From: Ascidia mentula
Lineage: Eukaryota > Chordata > Ascidiacea > Phlebobranchia > Ascidiidae
Reading direction: 5' to 3'
Length of the DNA: 64,000 nucleotides
Assembly: GCA_947561715.1 (NCBI GenBank)
Contig: OX387200.1
Coordinates: 9,736,501-9,800,500 of the forward strand
Under the pieces are notes generated by a model. That model ran no database searches and was not told the DNA's origin. It saw only the letters and a program-made list of their open reading frames with translations. Positions within the stretch are counted from its first letter, which is position 1; the number at the start of each line of letters is the position of its first letter. This document shows, one piece after another, positions 57,820 through 64,000 of this stretch. The translations under genes and the position numbers were made by a program.

Positions 57820-60800
57820 TTATAGAAGCATGGGTGTTGCAGACATAGATTGGTCAATAATTTTCCAAGCAGCTCTGGGGTCAATTTCTTCAACATCACG
57901 ACATAATGCCCAAACATGGTGCACTCGCATAATTTGATTCTAAAAAATATGCCTCTTGTAAACCCTGAAGATTACATAATGCCCGAATGCTCATATCATA
58001 TGGACAAAAAAATACTTAAACATGGATAAAATACTGGAATTATGCAAAAATATTTCCTACCTCGTCACCTTCAATAACTATTCCCTTCTTATCTCGTACA
58101 ACCATAATTTGTTGCGTTTGAAAACTAATAACCAGTACAGGTCCTTGGTCCACCTTTGTTGCACCGACAATATCGATATGATCGACATCAATTGTTGCTA
58201 ATTCGTAACGACAACCAATCTGTTCAGCTTGCTTCACCGGAAATATTATTTGATTGTAAGGCTAAAACATATTATAGGTACACAGATTATGTTTTGCACA
58301 CAGCTGTTTGCACCAACCTTAAAACACACAAGCAATAATAGAGTTGAAAAGTAAATTTGCTTACAGCTTCACTGCACCAGTCTTTAATGATTTCCTCATT
58401 ATTTTGTGCTATTGCTTCCAACATATTTGGAATTATGTCTGTTTTACAGAATTCAATAAACCCCTGCGCAGAAAAATTGGGGTCAGATTTAATAATTTCA
58501 GTCATAACTTTTGATATTTCAGTTCCGCCGAACAGTCCACCTGAAAAATAAATATGCTGTCAACTCTTTTTTATCAAAATGCTGGGTTTTATGTTTAGAA
58601 GCCAGAACTACTTTCTGACTGTATGATGTACATAGTACATATTTACTTACCAGCCATAGATGATATTCTATCAGTGACAAAACGGGAGCTTCGAATGAAA
58701 ACATTGTCACTTTCATCAAACTGCATTTTCATTTCGGAAATTCCTGTTGAAAGTTAAAAAAAATTAGGATGTAGATTTTTTGTTGCACTGACTGATCAGT
58801 ACTTTCTGCTCATCCAAAATCTTATCTTGTTTATTTTTACAACTGTCAGAAAAATTAGAGTGATAATTTGTAATTTACTTTATGGTGACATTTCGATTTG
58901 TTGTGTAACAAAGATAGATTCTTTATAGATCTTACCCAAAACACAAGTAAGATCTACTTACTCTCTCCAACTTTACTGTTTTTAAATGATTCCCATTGTT
59001 GATTCCACACAGAATCTTTGTGCATAACAATGTTTGTCGCATCTGTATTTGCTTCTATTTCTCTTTCTACCTCACCAAATGGATTTTCTTTTCTTTTTCT
59101 TAACTTTACTTTAAAAAAAATAATACCAACACTTACTTTAAATGCATCATGAAGGAAACGTAAACCTTATACAATTGGATTCCATTGTTAACATATATAT
59201 GTAGAATGTCGATATACAATACTATTCAAATATTGCCTGTACAACAAGGTTACATTTTGCCAAATATCAGCATTTCAGAGATATATATTTATTTATTCTG
59301 TTTAAAAAGCAATCACATGTCAACATAACATATAATAACTTTTCTAATATATCACCTGGTCGTTTGTAAAGACTATCAGGCGCTACTCCAGATCCTTCCG
59401 CAATTTTGGACAACATACTTTGTGCTTTTTTTAATGTTTCACTGTCTGCTGCTTGCTTGGCAGCACCAGAGATGCCATCAGTGAACTTTCCCGCAACTTT
59501 GCCAAACTCTTTCCCGAATTCTGTCTTTCCAAGACCCTCGGCTGTCTGTTGATAGAACAAAAGTCTAAGGAATTTTGATGTTTGTGCTCTTCCTTATTGA
59601 GGTAACTGGAATTTAATGTTCAGGTTTAAACATAGTTCGTAGATTTAATTAATTTCCAATGGATTACTAACTTTTACAAAAATTATACTCTTTATTCCTG
59701 TAAAACACATGTTGACACTTGAGAGTGAATACAAACAACAGTATATATTTTTCTTAAATTGTTACTTCTAAACCCCTAAGTTTAATTTTGCCTAAGCATG
59801 ATTTATGCAATTTTTGATGTATGTTTTGAGTTGTGTCTATAGTATTAGTGTTGCGACCATCAAGAAATAAAGTTTTGAAATACCTCAGATATTTTTGTCT
59901 TAACTTTTTCAAAGGCTTCAGGAATTGCTTCTTTTTCCATATCCTTGAACTTTTGACGTGCAGCCTTTAGAGCCTCAGAATCCTCCAACTCTTGGGCTTC
60001 TTTGCGGAACTTTTGAATTGTTTCTTTTAATTCAGTGTCTTTATTATATTCTTGTTTTATATTGTCCATTAGGTTTTCCAAAAATCCTTTCTTGGAGTAG
60101 TAACGGTTAGCAGTCGACACCTAGACAAAGAAAACAAATGTTAGGTATGACTTCAAATATTAAAAAATTTGGATCTTTCTTAACCATAGATTGCAAATGC
60201 TGGCATGGCAATCAGTGTACCTTCCGTAATATCAATATGCACAAAAATGTGTAGGCAATTCTCAAAAATGCCTTCTCCTGCACTGCTTGCAACACAGTGA
60301 AGTGCCCTTTGCTAACCTGGTCACAGAACTGTTGCAACAGGTTGAAGTTGTTTTTAATCCTTAGTCCATTTATTGTTACTTTTTTTCAAACATTTTTTAC
60401 ATCATTTTTTGGCTGTTGTTTACTATGAAGGAACTGATGATGGCCGCAGGTAAAATATATAATATTTCTAAAAAAAAGTCAGACTGATCCTGTTTTTAAA
60501 GCTAGTGCTTTGTGTGCATATTGCCAAAGTTAGAATGGTTATATACATAATTTTTTCATAATATATGCCCAGAAAAAACACCACCACCGAACAAATGCTT
60601 TCATTAGAGATCTTGAGGATATTCTTTGGTTTATTAGAGCAACCCAGCATATACTTCTTAGACTTTGATATAGACCTATGTTTACACCAAAGTAAATAAG
60701 TATTTTACCATTGGTACGAACTGTTTCGTTCCTTCTAAAAGCGTTTGATGTTGCTGAGGTGGTTGCTCAGCTAAACATTGTGCAGCACTTCTCCACAAAG

Positions 60801-60834
60801 TTGACTTGAAAACAACCCTTGATACAGGCCACAT
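57820..60834 (-). CDS. TIMM44: TIMM44, mitochondrial import inner membrane translocase subunit
   Basis: Eight exons on the minus strand: 60709-60834, 59884-60120, 59356-59545, 58962-59108, 58651-58743, 58365-58540, 58061-58261 and 57820-57939. They give 429 residues (human 452). The N-terminus MWPVSRVVFKSTLWRSAAQ is a presequence. RYYSKKGFLENLMDNIKQE begins the charged helical region that holds mtHsp70 at the TIM23 channel, followed by KRPGVKLRKRKENPF. The C-terminal Tim44 domain (about residue 265 on) shows GGLFGGTEISKVMTEII, DIIPNMLEAIA, KDWCSEA, VDQGPVLVISFQTQQIMVV and VWALCRDVEEIDPRAAWKI. Tim44 is a peripheral matrix protein of the import motor. All junctions are GT-AG and all phases agree. 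No anomaly is seen. Confidence 0.96.
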
Positions 60835-60849
60835 TTCCAACCTTTTTTA

Positions 60850-62530
60850 AAACCAAACACCTTTTGGATGAGTAATTAGTCGCATACAAATACCTACACA
60901 TTAACGGAATAGCTGCAAAAAAATGTTAACAAGGCATTTTCAATATGTAAATCCAGGTTAATTTTTACAGTTTACACGTTAAATGTTGAAATGTTATGCA
61001 TTTTTGCATCAAGTAACGAAAACCCGTGCTTCCAGACCAAAATACCAACAACAAAAACAGAAAGCTTCATTGCATATCTCAGTGGATTGTTTCATCAGAA
61101 ACGCACATTGTAATATTCTCTAGCAACCACAAAGCTAAAGTTTGCCACAAACTACTACCACAGTGAATCCGCTATAATATTTTTAAAACTTGATCCATAC
61201 ATAAATATGTGTAAAATAGAAATATATGCAAATTTTAATGGTTAGGTGTGAACAGGGTAACCGCTTGTTATTTTTGCTTACACATTTGAATTAAACTACT
61301 ACACTAATTATAGCGTTAATATTAGCACAGATTTTTATATGTGAATCAAGTTTGGCGAAAACTGCGTGCCCCCGTGTATTAGTGCTTTCCGCTAAATCAG
61401 TGGTGGTCAACCAAAGTTCGATCGCACACCTTTTCAGGGTTTGATGGTTGCGGCCCTTCAGAAGTTCGGCGAAGTTCCTTCGAATAAATATTCAGTGAAC
61501 GTTTTCGTCATATTTTTCTTTCGTTTAGTTGCAAAAAAAAGAGCAAAACTGGCCAGCCATTGCAGCCACTTAACTGAGGACAAAGCACAGACGTATTTGA
61601 AACTGAGGGAATTCTACCGCATTGACTCAGACACAAACGACCTCCACATGATGTAGGCCTAAAATTTGCCGACTCCTTATTTTCACCCCCTTTTTCAAAC
61701 ATTGTGTTCTTTTATTTGTGGATCTAGACCAAAAACCAAAAACAAATTTTTGCAACAACATACTGACACTTTAGGAAATCGTCTCCCATTGCATATAAAG
61801 CTTGTCCAACGCCACATAAAGATTCTCATCGCCCTGCCTTTTCTCTGTTGATGAAAATACTTTAAATTAAAGAGTTAGTACTGTAGGAGGCAGCGAGAAT
61901 AATTGCCGTTTTACCCTGCAATCATTAACAGCAAATACCTTAGCCGAAAATCATACAGGTTCTTGTCAGTGCCCCAGAAGAGTACTTCTCTTCTTACACC
62001 ACAGACAATCTAATATTTCTCCATTTTGACAGAATTTTAGGCCTATAGCATTTTTTGAACTTACCTTGTGGACTATTCGATGCTTGCTTAAGTGACTAGT
62101 GCCGTTTTTCTGTTTATTATAGTTATAAAAATCTACAATAAAAAAAAACAAACATAAAATTTCCTAAAATTGTTCAGGCGTATCAGCGGAAAATGTTGTG
62201 TTTACAACAACTGGTGGCGCTAGTGGTTAAGTACCTGCCTGTTCTTTTTGTTTCCTTTGGGGCGGGGAGTTGATGAAACGAATCAACAGTTTTTTGCAAC
62301 ATCTTTTTGGAAGGATGAGGAAATCATTTTGTCATGAGTCGAAAATAATTTAGTGGAACAAAAATTAAACTATAAAATTTTAGACGAAAAAAGCTGTGTT
62401 TCCAGGACTGTTGCTACAATTTATGTTCTGCACGTTTATAAATAAAGTGCCAATGTGCCATGTTGCATACAGTTTATACATTTAGTCAGGCTGTACTTAG
62501 TTGTTTTTTTGTGCTTAACTGAGATTTTTG
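60850..62530. other. Intergenic DNA between TIMM44 and the NEDD4-like gene
   Basis: TIMM44 (-) and the NEDD4-like gene (+) diverge here, so both promoters probably lie in this 1.7 kb. A CAGTGGTGGTCAACC word at about 61400 resembles a hAT-type terminus, and a 71-codon frame follows it (61441-61656) without recognisable homology. Nothing else can be supported. Confidence 0.45.
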
Positions 62531-62541
62531 TCTTGTAGTTA

Positions 62542-63735
62542 ATGGCTATAGAGAATGTTAGGTCAATGGCAGTCCATGGACATAGTACCCCTGCTGTAAG
62601 TACATGTTATTATGTGTTGTTAAACTAACACAATTATATTTTGCTTTCATTTATTTTAATAATATACATATTTATTCAGGCCGGTCATCGAGTTGTAAAA
62701 ATCGACATCTTGTCAGGACATAGTTTGGCAAAAAAAGACATATTCGGAGCTAGGTAAGTGAAAATTATTGTAGATCCTGACTTGATGTGGGAGTGTCAAT
62801 CCGATCTTCAACACTGGAAAATTCATTGTGTTTTTTTGTTAACGGAAACTGAATATTTTCATTATGACACCCATTGACAGTATACTTGACTGCAAGACCT
62901 TTAAGGCATGGTTGTATTATCAGGAATAATGTACATGTATGCACTTCTCCTTAAATGTTTTTTTCATGCCAATCCAAGTAGATTGGAAAATATGTCACAA
63001 ACTTCTATAAAAGATTTTTGTTGATAATCAAGGCAAAAAAATAAACAATATATACATTAATATTTAAAAACATTTCCTTTGTGTACATTGTCTGCATCAT
63101 AATCAATGGATGTTGAAAAACATCCTCTGCAAAAATTATAATATTTCCATTCTGGAGTAAAGATATATACTTTGCAATGGGTGTTTACGCACACCATTTA
63201 TTTATACTGCCATTTTGGTTTATGTTTGACTTATGTTGCAGTGATCCATATGTGACAGTTTCGCTGTACAAAACAGGCAGAGGTGGAAACAACAGAACAG
63301 TTGATCAAGTGAATACTAAAACAAAGAAAAGGGTGTGTATATACAACTGCTTTGCACCTGACTTTTTCTTTACAAATTTTAATTAGTTTCTTACATTTTA
63401 TCACTTATATTGTGGGGTGTGTCTATTACAAACAAATGCTTAAAAACATTTTTTTTTTTTTTTTTAAAACAAAAATGAATACAAACAGTTGATCCATAAA
63501 TCAAATTATTACAAGGAAGTAAAACTATTTTTGTGAAAATGTTCAACATGTATATATAGAATGTGTTGGTTTCAGTGTTGTATGAACAGAGATTTCTTGT
63601 TAACTATGCTTAGTTGATGGATGTGCTTGTTGTACAATAATTTTTGCATATTATGCTATGTAGCTATGCTTTACTTGTATTATGTTTGTCTTGTAGACAT
63701 TAAATCCCACATGGAATGAACAGTTTCTCTTCAGA
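62542..63735 (+). CDS. NEDD4-family E3 ubiquitin ligase, N-terminal C2 domain (continues right)
   Basis: The first four coding exons are 62542-62595, 62680-62753, 63242-63332 and 63697-63735, all with good GT-AG sites and agreeing phases; the gene runs beyond the window. The 86 residues read MAIENVRSMAVHGHSTPA, then VVKIDILSGHSLAKKDIFG, SDPYVTVSLYKTG, VNTKTKKRTLNPTWNEQF. This is the calcium-binding C2 domain opening of NEDD4 and NEDD4L (human LAKKDIFGASDPYV, KTIKKTLNPKWNEEF). Such ligases bind membranes through C2, PPxY substrates through WW domains and transfer ubiquitin with a HECT domain; WW and HECT lie outside the window. The AG acceptor (TTGTCTTGTAG) sits only three bases before the ATG, so a further 5' exon or a trans-spliced leader supplies the 5' end. 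Confidence 0.9.
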
Positions 63736-64000
63736 GTAAGTTGGTCGAATTATAAACATTGTTGTGTTGTAAAACAACCTTATCTATAACATAATTTTGT
63801 ACTTTTTAATATCTATTTCACTTCAAGTGGCCGGTAATTTTGTAAATGTCTTGTAGGTAGATATTTGATAGTGTGCCCTTCAACTTGCTGTTTGTAATCT
63901 TTTGAACTATTATAAAGTTGGTTATGCAAATTTTGAGTTTTGTCACAAAATTTTATCTGAAGTTTTTCGCTTCCACTTAATATTCACAAAAACAAACTAA
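63736..64000 (+). other. Intron of the NEDD4-like gene (cut by window edge)
   Basis: The sequence after the GTAAGT donor at 63736 is AT-rich intron. The next exon is not in the window. Confidence 0.7.

Noticed and set aside
61441-61656. A 71-codon plus frame in the TIMM44/NEDD4-like interval
   Set aside because: It follows a hAT-like terminal word but shows no transposase motif, so it is not supported as a gene.
1-64000. CRISPR arrays, operons or bacterial-type signals
   Set aside because: The direct repeats present are transposon leaders or gene duplications; genes are spliced and eukaryotic in type.

Overview
The window looks like animal nuclear DNA: AT-rich, with intron-containing genes, GT-AG splice sites and many transposon remains. 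The three conserved single-copy genes at the right end (Maf1, TIMM44 and a NEDD4-type ubiquitin ligase) read like invertebrate deuterostome proteins. An ascidian tunicate is my best guess, but the species is inferred, not proven.

Positions 1 to about 53.3 kb hold a tandem array of one unrecognised four-exon gene, all in + orientation. Six copies look intact or nearly so (1 cut by the window edge, then 4485, 9976, 38686, 44310 and 49379) and one is broken (about 19.1-19.6 kb). Every intron is phase 1 and the predicted protein is 239 residues. Between copies lie long repeated spacers of two kinds, called X and Y here. Two X spacers share an apparently identical 2.57 kb tract that carries a fragment of the mitochondrial ATPase inhibitor gene IF1. 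Each Y spacer carries a segment that is a diverged, inverted relative of the BEL/Pao LTR present elsewhere in the window.

The array has been invaded repeatedly. A 4.5 kb CACTG-ended DNA transposon sits in the 3' UTR of copy 3. A small retroelement-like insertion carrying hammerhead ribozymes in inverted pairs occurs twice (24.15/37.96 kb and 46.33-46.66 kb), each with a 13 bp target duplication. The first was later split by a tandem BEL/Pao array of three LTRs and two internal regions (24335-37905, minus strand, broken). tRNA-derived SINEs, a third BEL pol fragment, hAT-like scraps and an 88 bp hammerhead-like insert next to a splice acceptor complete the picture.

From about 53.3 kb the character changes to ordinary conserved genes: MAF1 (+, two coding exons, RNA polymerase III repressor), TIMM44 (-, eight exons, mitochondrial import motor) and the first four coding exons of a NEDD4-family E3 ligase (+, C2 domain), which runs off the right edge. 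These three have no obvious joint function. The array genes are probably a fast-evolving lineage-specific family whose function I cannot name.
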